Shown here: in pieces, positions 12,160 through 23,095 of the stretch
Position numbering within the stretch: position 1 is the first letter of the stretch
Layout: each line of letters opens with the position of its first letter
Notes under the pieces: generated by a model
Told to the model about the DNA's origin: nothing
Databases searched by the model: none
Seen by the model: only the letters and a program-made list of their open reading frames with translations
From: Owenia fusiformis
Lineage: Eukaryota > Annelida > Polychaeta > Sabellida > Oweniidae
NCBI GenBank assembly: GCA_903813345.2
Contig: CAIIXF020000005.1
Span: forward strand, 18,109,375 to 18,169,374
Length of the DNA: 60,000 bases
Direction: 5' to 3'
Position numbers and translations under genes: made by a program

Positions 12160-12194
<35 letters not shown>

Positions 12195-12200
<6 letters not shown>

Positions 12201-12211
12201 TACATCGTATA
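12195..12211. repeat. right target-site duplication of the LINE
   Basis: The same 17 bases as at 10557-10573. It follows the A-run and AT tail directly; part of its AT start could belong to the tail. Confidence 0.85.
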
Positions 12212-12312
12212 GATAAGAAGCCAAGTAGCTGTTCAATAATTGATCAAAGGTTGGATTGGGATCTTTCATCATCTGCATTGTCGGTCTGTCTATTCTTACG
12301 AATTGGGGAGCA

Positions 12313-12379
12313 GAACTGGTTGAATGACCATAGAAAACTGGTTGAATGACCATAGAAAACTGGTTGAATGACCATAGAA
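12313..12379. repeat. three tandem copies of a 22-23-bp unit
   Basis: ACTGGTTGAATGACCATAGA occurs three times in a row. From 12380 to 13840 I see nothing else. Confidence 0.9.
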
Positions 12380-13842
12380 CAGGTATATCATTTTTAAGGT
12401 CAGTCTCAGAGTAAAAGCATTTAATTGTCTTGTACATTTGCCTCCTAAAGTTCACGTAAATGAGTTACTTTTCAAAGATTTGTCTAAAGTTAAGACAATT
12501 CCTATGGAATTATATTCTATGATCATTGTGGAATGTCTCCTCATGCTGATTTCTTAATGCTTTCCTTCAATTTTATTACAATAAGGAAAACCACTCAAAT
12601 CATTGAACTATAATGTTAGGGAAGAAATAAGACAGGAGGATCCCCAGAAGCCAGGAGCAAGAAAAACTCTTATACTGTATGTTAGTGATGAAAATCAATA
12701 AAGGAGATAATTAGAGCATTAAGACTGTTGTCTCATATTAGCTACCCATGCTTTTATTTCAATCTCTCTCCATGTTTGCTCTGTGTCATGTCTCTTAAAT
12801 TTAAATAAAGTGTAATAATTATTTGTAGTTTTTTCTTATAATTACATCACTGTTTTTTAATGTTTGTTAATTTCATTATTTTTACTCTAATTTGCACCTT
12901 AAAATACAATCATCACAGGGAAATAGACTTGGGATGTATTAGTATATCTTCCCTACCTTTACGTCAAGAGGATTGAACTGAAGGTTGATGAATAGAGGTT
13001 CTTTTGATTAGTAAGAAACTATGATGCTACATGGACTGTGGCATGATCAGCATACAGATAGGGCCCAAGGTGGTGCAGAGACCTTTGATAGATACAAGGG
13101 CATCCTTGGTCCAAGGCTGTTTGACTTCTTTTCTAAGACACACAATATGAAAGATGATTCCATATCAAATACAAGCACCCGTATCAAACAAGACATATAT
13201 TAGTTTAACACCAAGGAGGGTTGGTTCCCATCATTTGTTTGCTATGTTTTAAAGTGACAACTAAATCACAGTTGATATTTTTCAAGCAATGGCCAATTAT
13301 CATTGTTGACATTATTGCATCACAAAATAACTGGCTAGATGATTTCAGATCAACTGGGGTGGTTTCATTTGAATTTTGAAATGGAAAGAACCACAATATT
13401 CCACATGTTTATTATAATCAAGTAATAGTCCTGAGTTAAAATAAAGCCTGTTGATTGTATCAGAGGGCACCACTCACCACTCAAGTTCTGAAGAAGACCC
13501 AAGGACTACAGGACTACAAATTAATGATCACCATACAGTTTGGAACTAAAATGACACATGGATTTGCTGAAGTGAGGATTTCCCATGTTAAAAATAAGAG
13601 AATTTTGAACAGGTCATACATCAGTGGATGAGAGTATAGAAAATGTAAAATATACAAATTCTAATAGGGATATGTATCTATACAATATTTGAGACTATAG
13701 GGCTTTCAAAACACCATGGTTTGGATATTGTGATAGAAAATCCACCTGTCATTTATTTTGTTCCAAACATATATTGCACATTATGCTGATAAGAGTAATA
13801 ATCTGTTCTCCTGAAGCATCATGGTCACAGTGATCGCCACAA

Positions 13843-13879
13843 GGTCATATGGTCATATGGTCATATGGTCATATGGTCA
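13843..13879. repeat. microsatellite (GGTCATAT)n
   Basis: About four and a half copies of an 8-bp unit; the unit contains the palindrome CATATG. From 13880 to 15980 I see no feature. Confidence 0.9.
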
Positions 13880-15985
13880 ATGTTCATTTGAACCATAATT
13901 ATACAAACAAAATCTACCATAATCTAGCGTGTGAATTAGAAGCAAAATAATTAATAAATCAAAAGAATATACCTCGAAACAATATGTTGAAATACTTTCG
14001 AGTGAATGTATAGGTAACAGTCTGCATAATCTTAGGATCAATCGCTAAATGTCTTTTGATTGAACAAAATTGAACAATATAAGTTGGGAAATGACGTAAA
14101 ATGTTCTATCGCAAGTTTAGTGTCGCATTGAGCTGAAGATCACTTCTTTAATTTGATTTCTCTTGACGTTGACTAGTATTATGCCGAAAGGAAATTAAAA
14201 ATGGCACTCTGAAAAGATTCAACATGATTTTATAGATTTTATTGATTTGGCTTTAAATGTCAATGAGGGGTCTTACCATACCTATTCAAAGAACATTTCC
14301 TTGGAGATTGATATTAATGGACTCTTCCAATGACCTATAAAGGGATGATAGCTTGAAACTTAAAACAGCTTTGACTTTCATAATTTTCAGATGTTATTTC
14401 ACATGTTTTGTTTATTATTGCGATTAAACGACTGAGAAATACAAGACGTTATTATTCTACTGTCAATCCTAGTTATTCAATGCTCATTCGGATGTTTAAA
14501 AATATTATATTTCCAATATTGATGAACTTATTTGTTATTAGCATTAATTGTTTCCACGTTAAAGAACTTGACATATGAAAGTTGACAATGGAGAATATGT
14601 TTGGTTTATTTAGCCTTACAGGGTCAGGTTAAACCGGGGTGCCAGGATCGTTCGGAGCAGATCTGTCATCGCTAAAAGCTTCCTTATTATATCGACTAAT
14701 ATGGAGTCAAAGACAAAGAGGCTGATCACCTCATGAATGAATAAAGCATACTGGAATCATCATCATCATATTGCCTATTCCCAGTCTTCTATGTTTGCTC
14801 ATATTGAGGGTAATTTATTTCGAGGAAATGTTTTGATTGCCGAAGTGGTCAAAAAATGAATCAATTTTACATATGATTAGTAGTAAGGAGAGTTTGATGG
14901 TCTTAGTCTCTAAATCTACATTTTTTTAACTTTTGTGTTTGAATACACTTCACAAAAATTCATGATATTGGCTTGTAATGTTCTTTATTTTACCCAGATC
15001 TCTCTTTGGTAGTACACTACTTCAGCAACCCTCTGACTATGATTTATGATTTCACAATTTAATGTTCAACCAATATAATGAACCTAATCCCTCATTCACA
15101 TTTACTCTACGGTTGCTGTAAGGCGGACGTAGTTTCAAAAAATCATATAGAAAATCTACATCTTACTGTTTATCCCTATATGTTTTGTGCTGCATATTTC
15201 TCTTGATTTTGGGAAGCTACTGCTACCATATGGTTACTGTAGATCAAATGTGACTGCTTAATTAAGCATCAGTTTTAATTGGAGGAGGGAGTACAGAGGT
15301 TTATAGATAATGAAGATTGTAAACAAAATTGTTGACTGTGATTACAAAGGGTATTTGTCTTTGTACATCTTGTTGAAAGGTGGATTAGTATTCTGAATGA
15401 AAGGCTACTATTCTGGGGACTATTACCGATGTAAACATAATTAGATTGTTTCTTCTTTTCTATTTTCAGGACATCTCATTAATCTTTTCATTTATAAGGT
15501 CACTGACTTCATTATTAAAAGATGAGACCAACTTTTTAGGCTATAACTTGAATATTACATGCCCAATTTTGATTAAAGATCATTCTAGTTATTTCTTGAT
15601 ATATAATATAATCTTTATATTTCTGGCAGGATTAAAATAAATAAGTATTCGGTTTTCATATCATTTCTAAATGATATTTCTTGTGGAAATTCGCAGCCAT
15701 CATAAAATATTAATAGTAAGAAGTAAAATAACTTTGAATTACTTTCTTATTGTCAGTAGTATTACTTGTGAGATATTTTTACCGAGAATCTCATTTATAA
15801 TCCTGCCAATAAATGTTGATTACGGATCTGTTGTTTTCATTTTCTTGCAAGGATCAAAATGGATTGTAATTTTTTATTTCTGTTTATATTGGGAGCAATT
15901 GCGTTTAATTTCTCTATTACTTTTGAAGCGTTCTCTTCACCTGTAACCTAGATTGTAAGATGATCCGACTCAGTTGTTTTTATTA

Positions 15986-16035
15986 TGTCACCACCAAAAG
16001 TGGTGACATATATGTCACCACCAAAAGTGGTGACA
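15986..16035. repeat. double palindrome at the element end
   Basis: Two identical 23-bp hairpins, each with 9-bp arms TGTCACCAC/GTGGTGACA around CAAAA, are separated by TATA. They probably mark the terminus of the GTGACAT element, duplicated in tandem. Confidence 0.85.
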
Positions 16036-16149
16036 TATTGTTATGGTCTCCGTTTTTTTGCGACGGCGTCCGGCGGTTGGTGGTTGGCGTCCGGCGTCCG
16101 GCGGTTGGCGTCTGTAACAATTTCTTACAACTTCCTATAACTTAACAAA

Positions 16150-18080
16150 TACTGTTTAGACTGACTTCAATTTTTTTCTAAACCATGTACATGTTCTCAG
16201 AAGTTCAAATCTGACTTTAGATTTGACATTTGACCTTCAATGACCTTCTCAAGGTCAAAAAGGTCTTTTTTCAACTTGCTTCACATTGACTAAATTTTTT
16301 TTTTAAATTATCTACATGTTCTCAGAAATTCAAATCTGACTTTAGATTTGACATTTGACCTTCAAATCTGACTTTAGATTTGACATTTGACCTTCAATGA
16401 CCTTCTCAAGGTCAAAAAAGGTCAAAAAGGTCTGTTTTCAACTTGCTTCAAATTGACTAAATATTTTTTTCAAAATCATCTACGTTCTCAGAAATTCAAA
16501 TCTGACTTAAGATTTGACTTAAGATTTGACATTTGACCTTCAATGACCTTCTCAAGGTCAAAAAGGTCTGTTTTCAACTTGCTTCAAATTGACTAAAAAA
16601 TTTTTTCAAAATTATCTACGTGTTCTCAGAAATTCAAATCTGACTTTAGATTTGACTTAAGATTTGACATTTGACCTTCAATGACCTTCTCAAAGTCAAA
16701 AAAGGTCAAAAAGGTCTTTTTTCAACTTGCTTCAAATTGACTAAATTTTTTTTTCAAAATCATCTACATGTTCTCAGAAATTCAAATCTGACTTTAGATT
16801 TGACATTTGACCTTCAATGACCTTCTCAAGGTCAAAAAAGGTCAAAAAGGTCTGTTTTCAACTTGCTTCAAATTGACTAAATTTTTTTTTCAAAATCATC
16901 TATGTGTTCTCAGAAATTCAAATCTGACTTAAGATTTGACTTTAGATTTGACATTTGACCTTCAATGACCTTCTCAAGGTCAAAAAAGGTCAAAAAGGTC
17001 TGTTTTCAACTTGCTTCAAATTGACTAAATTTTTTTTTCAAAATCATCTACGTGTTCTCAGAAATTCAAATCTGACTTAAGATTTGACTTAAGATTTGAC
17101 ATTTGACCTTCAATGACCTTCTCAAGGTCAAAAAAGGTCAAAAAGGTCTGTTTTCAACTTGCTTCAAATTGACTAAATTTATTTTTCAAAATCATCTACA
17201 TGTTCTCAGAAATTCAAATCTGACTTTAGATTTGACATTTGACCTTCAATGACCTTCTCAATGTCAAAAAAGGTCAAAAAGGTATTTTTTCATCTTGCTT
17301 CAAATTGACTAAATTTTTTTTCAAAATCATCTACGTGTTCTCAGAAATTCAAATATGACTTTAGATTTGACATTTGACCTTCAATGACCTTCTCAAGGTC
17401 AAAAAAGGTCAAAAAGGTCTTTTTTCAACTTGCTTCAAATTGACTAAATTTATTTTTCAAAATCATCTAAATGTTCTCAGAAATTCAAATCTGACTTTAG
17501 ATTTGACCTTTAATGACCTTCTCAAGGTCAAAAAAGGTCAAAAAGGTCTGTTTTCAACTTGCTTCAAATTGACTAAAAAAAATTTCAAAATCATCTACGT
17601 GTTCTCAGAAATTCAAATCTGACTTTAGATTTGACTTAAGATTTGACATTTGACCTTCAATGACCTTCTCAAAGTCAAAAAAGGTTAAAAAGGTCTTTTT
17701 TCAACTTGCTTCAAATTGACTTAATTTTTTTTTCAAAATCATCTACATGTTCTCAGAAATTCAAATCTGACTTTAGATTTGACATTTGACCTTCAATGAC
17801 CTTCTCAAGGTCAAAAAAGGTCAAAAAGGTCTTTTTTCAACTTGCTTCAAATTGACTAATTTTTTTTTTCAAAATCATCTACATGTTCTCAGAAATTCAA
17901 ATCTGACTTTAGATTTGACATTTGACCTTTAATGACCTTCTCAAGGTCAAAAAAGGTCAAAAAGGTCTGTTTTCAACTTGCTTCAAATTGGCCAATTTTT
18001 TTTTCAAAATCATCTACATCTTTTCAGAAGTTCAAATTTGACTTTACAAGTTCTCAGAAATTCAAATCTGACTTTAGTTT
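16150..18080. repeat. tandem array of 13 units (127-153 bp) rich in AGGTCA/TGACCT
   Basis: Each unit reads, in order, GTTCTCAGAAATTCAAATCTGACTTTAGATTTGAC (given here in two parts: GTTCTCAGAAATTCAAATC, then TGACTTTAGATTTGAC), ATTTGACCTTCAATGACCTT, CTCAAGGTCAAAAAAGGTCA, AAAAGGTC, then TTTTCAACTTGCTTCAAATT and GACTAAA with a T-run. Units recur at 127-153 bp, the difference coming mainly from gain or loss of a 14-16-bp GACTTAAGATTT sub-repeat and one AAAGGTC. I counted 13 occurrences of the TTCTCAAGGTCA core (two with a base change in the half-site). A frame near 17374-17622 is open only because of the array. Confidence 0.93.
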
Positions 18081-18544
18081 GAACTCATAATATTGTGAGC
18101 AACTAGGTGGTGACATTTTGTCATGTTAATGCCTTGTTTTTAGCTACTCCTGTTCTATTTTTATGAGATGTTTGATTTTTTGAGATAAATGCTAATTCAT
18201 TTCGACATCTCTTCCATTAATAGCTCTGGTGTGTTATTCAACTGTGAAATACAAAATACCCAAAATGAAGCAATGAGTATTAACAGGGGTTGATTGTCTG
18301 ATTGAATCGACATCTGTCTGGAGATGGATTGATACAAGAAATGTGAAGATTGCTGCAGATTCACTTATTGGATAAAAAGTCTGGATTCGATGATTTCTTG
18401 GAATGTTTCCTTGTGACGTCCTTTTCATGCATTTTTCTCTTTCGTTATCATAATACCTTAAAGAGGGTAAAATAGGATGATTTTTGGACATATTGTATAT
18501 GATACTTCTTGTATAAAGTAAAGGGAACTCACTATTTTTTGTTT

Positions 18545-18660
18545 AATGTCATTGTTATGGTCTCAAACTTTTATGTGGCAACGCCTTCCGTTTGGCGTTC
18601 AGAGTTTGGCATTCAGTATCTGTAACAAATGGCAGGTGATGACATGTTAATGACTTGTCT
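18545..18660 (+). repeat. diverged solo copy of the GTGACAT element
   Basis: Shares TTGTTATGGTCTC, a GGCGTTC-like middle, ATCTGTAACAA and ACATGTTAATG with the 16-18 kb element, in the same order and orientation, but has no tandem array. From 18661 to 21130 I see no feature apart from a C-run near 19344. Confidence 0.65.
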
Positions 18661-21136
18661 GATTCTACTATGCCTTTATGCAAGGGCTCTGGGATATGAT
18701 GTTTATCCTTTAGATATGATATTTATCCTTAGATAGAGATACATGTGCTTAGCTATGAATACCAACAAGTAGCCTTTCAATCTTGAAGTACATACAGATC
18801 ATTATTTATAAAACAATTTAATCAGAGAAATCTTTCTTTCAAAATATTTTGGAAGGTATACCCCAAACAACACTGTCGATATCTCATAATATTTTGAAGA
18901 TCCCATAATCTTTCCTTATATTATATGCACTAGATTTACTACTCATAACATTAAACCTGGCTTTTTCAATAACTGTTTCTTATTTTCTCAGAGATAATAT
19001 GGAAAACATTAAATCTGCTCACATAACAGTGAGTGTCTGATATTTCCAAATATCTATATAATTCTATAAAAAGTTAAGGTAACTCGACTAATGGATATGT
19101 AGCATGCATAACTCTTATATGCATTATAGACAATATTACATGTGCGTCATTGAAAGATATAAATGACTTCATATTACTATAAATATTGAGTAAGAAGATC
19201 CTGATACACATGGACCAACTGTTCCGGAACATTACAAAATCTGGAAATTCTTTTTTTTGTTCAGAAGATCCAGGCTGAAATCACTCACTCTTTGTCTCCC
19301 AAGAGGATTCTTCTCTATATTTACCATATCCTCCTCTACCCAACCCCCCCCCCACCCTTCACCAGTACCTCCTTTAATAGAGGAATGAGGTGAGGGAGGC
19401 TGAGCACTTAAAGATAAATCCTTATTTTTTACAGTAATAATGACTTTTAAAAAATTGAATTTTAAACACAGTATGTTAAATGAAACATTTGTTCATTTTA
19501 TACATGTACCCTTGTACAATCAATCTATTGTGGTAACTGACTTGCCAGTCATAATTTTCCAACCCTAGCATGGGATCTGTACTGTTAATCTTCTTAATCA
19601 AATGTTGATCATCCATCAGTGGTATCTCTCTAATGGGAAACTCTAATATGACATCAAGGCCCATGTGTTTTTCATACTTGATTTATCCACTTTCTATGTA
19701 TTTTACGAGGTTAATATGTTTTATTAGGCTGAGTTAATGGAAAATTTGCCATGATATGTTTTGATTGGGTTAAGATGTGGATGAAGCCTTTTTATATTTT
19801 TGTAAATAGGTACGTAATCAACGTAATCAAACAAATAAACTTGCTGAGACCTTGTCTATATTAACATTAGGTTGTTTTAAAAGTTTCATCAAGTTAGCTT
19901 CAATAGCAAAAAAATATTATTTTCACTTTTGAATGATTAAGATCGTATGATAAGGACTGATCCAGTATTTGTAGATGCTGCCTCCTGATTAGTCTAGTTT
20001 AGCACCATCAAATAACATACTAAAACAGATACCTGTTCGCTGCTTTACTTACCTCCCATCTGCTCATGTCAGGGCAAACTCTTCACCTATATCAACCTTA
20101 CAAATATGGGGTTATTCATAGATATGACTTTTAGCCCCTTTCTTCCTCAGGGGTATATATGGATTCCAGTATGATTTTCATGATGAAAACCTCAACTTAG
20201 AAATTTGAGATGGTTCATTTATTTCTCGAGATATTTTTGGGCTATTTTATTTCTTGCATCGTTAATGTCCAGAGCATTCATATTTCTTGGCTCCTTTTTG
20301 TCATCATATTCTTTTTTGTCATCATATTCTGTCTCTTGATGAGTCAATTTTCTAGTGGTTTAATACTAGGTTTTATGATTAGTGGTAATGCATTGTTTTA
20401 CTTTGTGCCCATGAATTATGGAAAATTATAGAAAGTCATTATGAACAAGCCTATATATTACACGCATATGAAATATTATCTCTATTTTGTCATCCAGAAT
20501 GAAGGTTGGGTGTTCTTTCCAAGCTAATGTTAAATAAGTTTTAAATTAGAAAATAAGAATAAAATGAATCGCAACAATTTTTCATTATTTAAAAGTACAA
20601 TCATCATATCCCAGTATATTTTGAATATAGACAAAATGGATATTGGCCTTGGAAAAACATTATAAATGATAATTGGTTAATATTTAATGCCAGCGAGGCT
20701 AAGGCAGTAGATATTATCAAAACAAAACTAGCAGCTGAGTATGGAAAGGTTGCAATATTTTAACACCTGAAAGAGATACGTCATCAATGTATCATTGCAA
20801 AGAAATAAGGAAAAACCACAGTATACATCATTGTATGAGTTATAAGAAATTGGGTAAAAACACTTTATATATCGATGCGTTAGTTCAGAGAAATTAGGTT
20901 CAAAATATTTTACACTGTATATCAGTGTGTGAATTTAAAAAATTGGGAAAACACTTCATATATTAATGCATTAGTTCACAAAAATTAGTTAAAAAATACT
21001 TAATTCTTTATATCATTAGTTCAAAGAAATTAGGTAAAATACTTTATGCAAGATGTTTTTTGCATATTAATGTTTGAGGTTAAAAGTTCAAAGGGGCTAT
21101 ATGATATATATGCAACAAAGAAGCAGTGATGTCTTC

Positions 21137-21162
21137 AGTATATATATATATATATATTTATC
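21137..21162. repeat. (TA)n microsatellite
   Basis: A run of alternating T and A of about 26 bases with a few interruptions. Confidence 0.8.
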
Positions 21163-21221
21163 CCATACTTGGACGTGTTACAGGTACATAAAGCCGGTTT
21201 GTAAAGACTTATATTTTCATC

Positions 21222-21282
21222 AGCGGGCAGATATAGCTTTACGTCCCGTTCTGAGCGGGAAGATATAGTATATCTGCCCGCT
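21222..21282. repeat. hairpin-forming inverted repeat
   Basis: AGCGGGCAGATATA (21222-21235) is the exact reverse complement of TATATCTGCCCGCT (21269-21282). The 33-nt loop holds a smaller inverted pair, CCCG and CGGG. The GC-rich ends stand out in AT-rich surroundings. It is probably part of a small inverted-repeat element whose limits I cannot set. Confidence 0.75.
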
Positions 21283-21575
21283 ACGTTATAATCGCCGCTC
21301 GCATATTTGTTCATAATTTGTAACGTAATGACTGTAAACGACAATGGAGAAAACACAGACAATTTGGATCTGTTTGATGGTATAAAAAAGGGAAGGAGCA
21401 TCCACTTAATCAATCAAAAATCCGAGAAAATAAATGTGGGAATATTTGAGAGAACAGGAAAGTCCGCCCACGGCCAATAGTGTACAAGAAAACAAAACTG
21501 GACGTGAATATTCAAAAATATTTCCACGATTGAACAATGTGAACCAGATGACCAAGATTGGTATGGGATAAACAT

Positions 21576-21717
21576 ATTATCCTATAGTCGGTTCAGGATA
21601 TTGGGATTATCCCTTGGCCAATATAACATATTTTCCCTCGGGACCTGCGGTCCTCGGGCAAATATATTATACTGGCCTCGGGATAATCCCAATATCCTGA
21701 ACCTCATATAGGATAAT
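21576..21717. repeat. 142-bp near-perfect palindrome (MITE-like foldback)
   Basis: The whole segment is self-complementary around 21646. ATTATCCTATA begins it and is mirrored at the end. GGTTCAGGATATTGGGATTATCCC (24 bp, 21590-21613) pairs perfectly with 21680-21703. Pairing continues through GGCCAATATAACATATTT against AAATATATTATACTGGCC, and CCTCGGGACC against GGTCCTCGGG. The centre is only TGC. No target duplication is evident. Confidence 0.88.
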
Positions 21718-21939
21718 CTCTATATATATACCTTCCAAGGGCAAACTGAAAAAATCTGCCTCATATTATTAAAATGATTGATAAGGATAGAAGTAAGAGG
21801 AGAGTCCAGATACCAAATATTTGATTTGAATCTGGTTCAATATTGAGGTTTCTCTCCTTGCATAACAAAATAGAATGAAACATCCTCTATTACAGAGATT
21901 TACCTTAGTGCTAACCTGATAAGCAGATCATCTAGAAAC

Positions 21940-22110
21940 AAGGCATTAACATGCTAAATGTCACTACCTACCATTTGTTACAGATGTCGAACATCAAACA
22001 CCAACTGCCAAATGTCCACCACCTAATACCAACTTCCAAACACCAGACATCAACCACCTGACAAAATCCACAAACAATATGTCAACACTTCTGGTAGTGA
22101 TATCAAATGA
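21940..22110 (-). repeat. solo copy of the GTGACAT element, minus strand
   Basis: Read on the minus strand it gives the family order: ATATCACTACCAGAAGTGTT, GACATATTGTT, a TGGTGTTTGG-like variable middle, ATCTGTAACAAATGG, GTAGTGACATTTAG and CATGTTAATGCC. Reading frames over it are non-coding. Confidence 0.7.
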
Positions 22111-22796
22111 TATTGAACCACTGCCTGTTGAAGGAATAAACACATAGTCTAATGAGGTGTTGAAATGTGATGAAACTATTGAATATGACAAATGTAGACG
22201 TAAATGCACATTTTCTAGCCTGATGTCTATTCTAGTAGAAAACATATGCATTACTTTGACGTCATCCCGATAATTGGATTGTCTCATGTTTTAAACTGCA
22301 AGTGAAAACCTGTGTCTCATATCTGCTTGCTAATATCTCCCATTCACTTCTATAGATAGAAATGGATTCCCTATGTCTCACAAACCTGTATGTAGGATCT
22401 AAATTCTACCAGGCGAAAATAATTACTTCCAAAGTATCTCAAATGCTAGAGGGAGGGAGTCATAGAGGAGGTATCCCCTTGTTGAGATTTTTTAATGGCA
22501 ATTGTAATTGTGTTCCCTTGCTTCTGAAGTCATCTTGGTTGCTTCAACCTATGTACAACCCTCCTATTTACCATAGATAGAATTAGATACATCAGGTGCA
22601 GTAGTCTCGTTTGAGCTGATATTGATTCACTTGTCATCTAAACCTGATTGTGCTTCATATTTAGCACTGAATGGGAATTAATCAGATATAATACCTTCAA
22701 TGTTTAATTTACAAAATTGTCTGTGGATATATGTGAGACTATATGAAATAGTGTTTTTTATTGCATTAATTATATATTTGAATTGATAAACTTACT

Positions 22797-22852
22797 ATCT
22801 GTCTGTCCATCCATCTATTCGTTTATCTGTCTATCTACTCATTTATCTTGAT
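22797..22852. repeat. degenerate (ATCT/GTCT/ATCC)n simple repeat
   Basis: A pyrimidine-rich tetranucleotide tract with many interruptions. A similar one (ATCAATCA and ATTCATTC) lies near 23265-23320 and explains the open frame there. Confidence 0.7.
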
Positions 22853-22911
22853 TGGTGATAACTCAAATATAAGTTGCCAGATTTTATTCAAATTCTATAG
22901 GACCTCTGCTC

Positions 22912-23095
22912 TGTAAGGAATTTCCAACATGGCTGCTCAGTCTGAAATGACGACCACCATGTTTTGTAAAAAAAATTGAATGTTTTATAGGCTAATGTCT
23001 TTTGAGGATTGGGACTTCTGTACGTTGTGTAACATGTGTAAGGAATTTCCAATATGCTGCTCGATTTAAAATGACTGTCATATTTTAGAATAATG
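22912..23095. repeat. short direct duplication
   Basis: TAAGGAATTTCCAACATGGCTGCTC at 22916 (two parts: TAAGGAATTTCCAACATGG, CTGCTC) recurs at about 23040 with changes. Each is followed by AAATGAC and CATNTTTT. From 23100 to 26165 I see no gene, only repeats noted elsewhere. Confidence 0.6.

Larger units (their letters stand above)
10574..12194 (+). mobile_element. 5'-truncated Tx1/L1-like LINE insertion
   Basis: The insertion lies between 17-bp direct repeats, ATATATTACATCGTATA, at 10557-10573 and 12195-12211. It ends with a polyadenylation signal AATAAA at 12149-12154, an A-run at 12160-12187 and a short AT tail. It carries the last part of ORF2 followed by a 3' UTR of about 215 bp. Missing 5' sequence, poly(A) and target-site duplication are the hallmarks of target-primed reverse transcription. 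The intact duplication suggests a fairly recent insertion. Confidence 0.92.
15985..18150. repeat. composite repeat element with internal tandem array (GTGACAT family)
   Basis: The element opens with two perfect palindromes (TGTCACCAC...GTGGTGACA at 15986-16008 and 16013-16035), then a GC-rich part with repeated GGCGTCCGGCGGTTGG. A long tandem array follows. It closes near 18100 with CTAGGTGGTGACATTTTGTC and ATGTTAATGCCTTG. Single copies without the array occur at 18.55, 21.95 (minus strand) and 50.43 kb, and an end piece at 58.77 kb. It therefore appears to be a dispersed non-autonomous element of which this copy has expanded internally. Confidence 0.8.

Noticed and set aside
22362-22580. 72-codon open frame
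   Set aside because: No homology recognised, no splice signals, expected by chance at this length.
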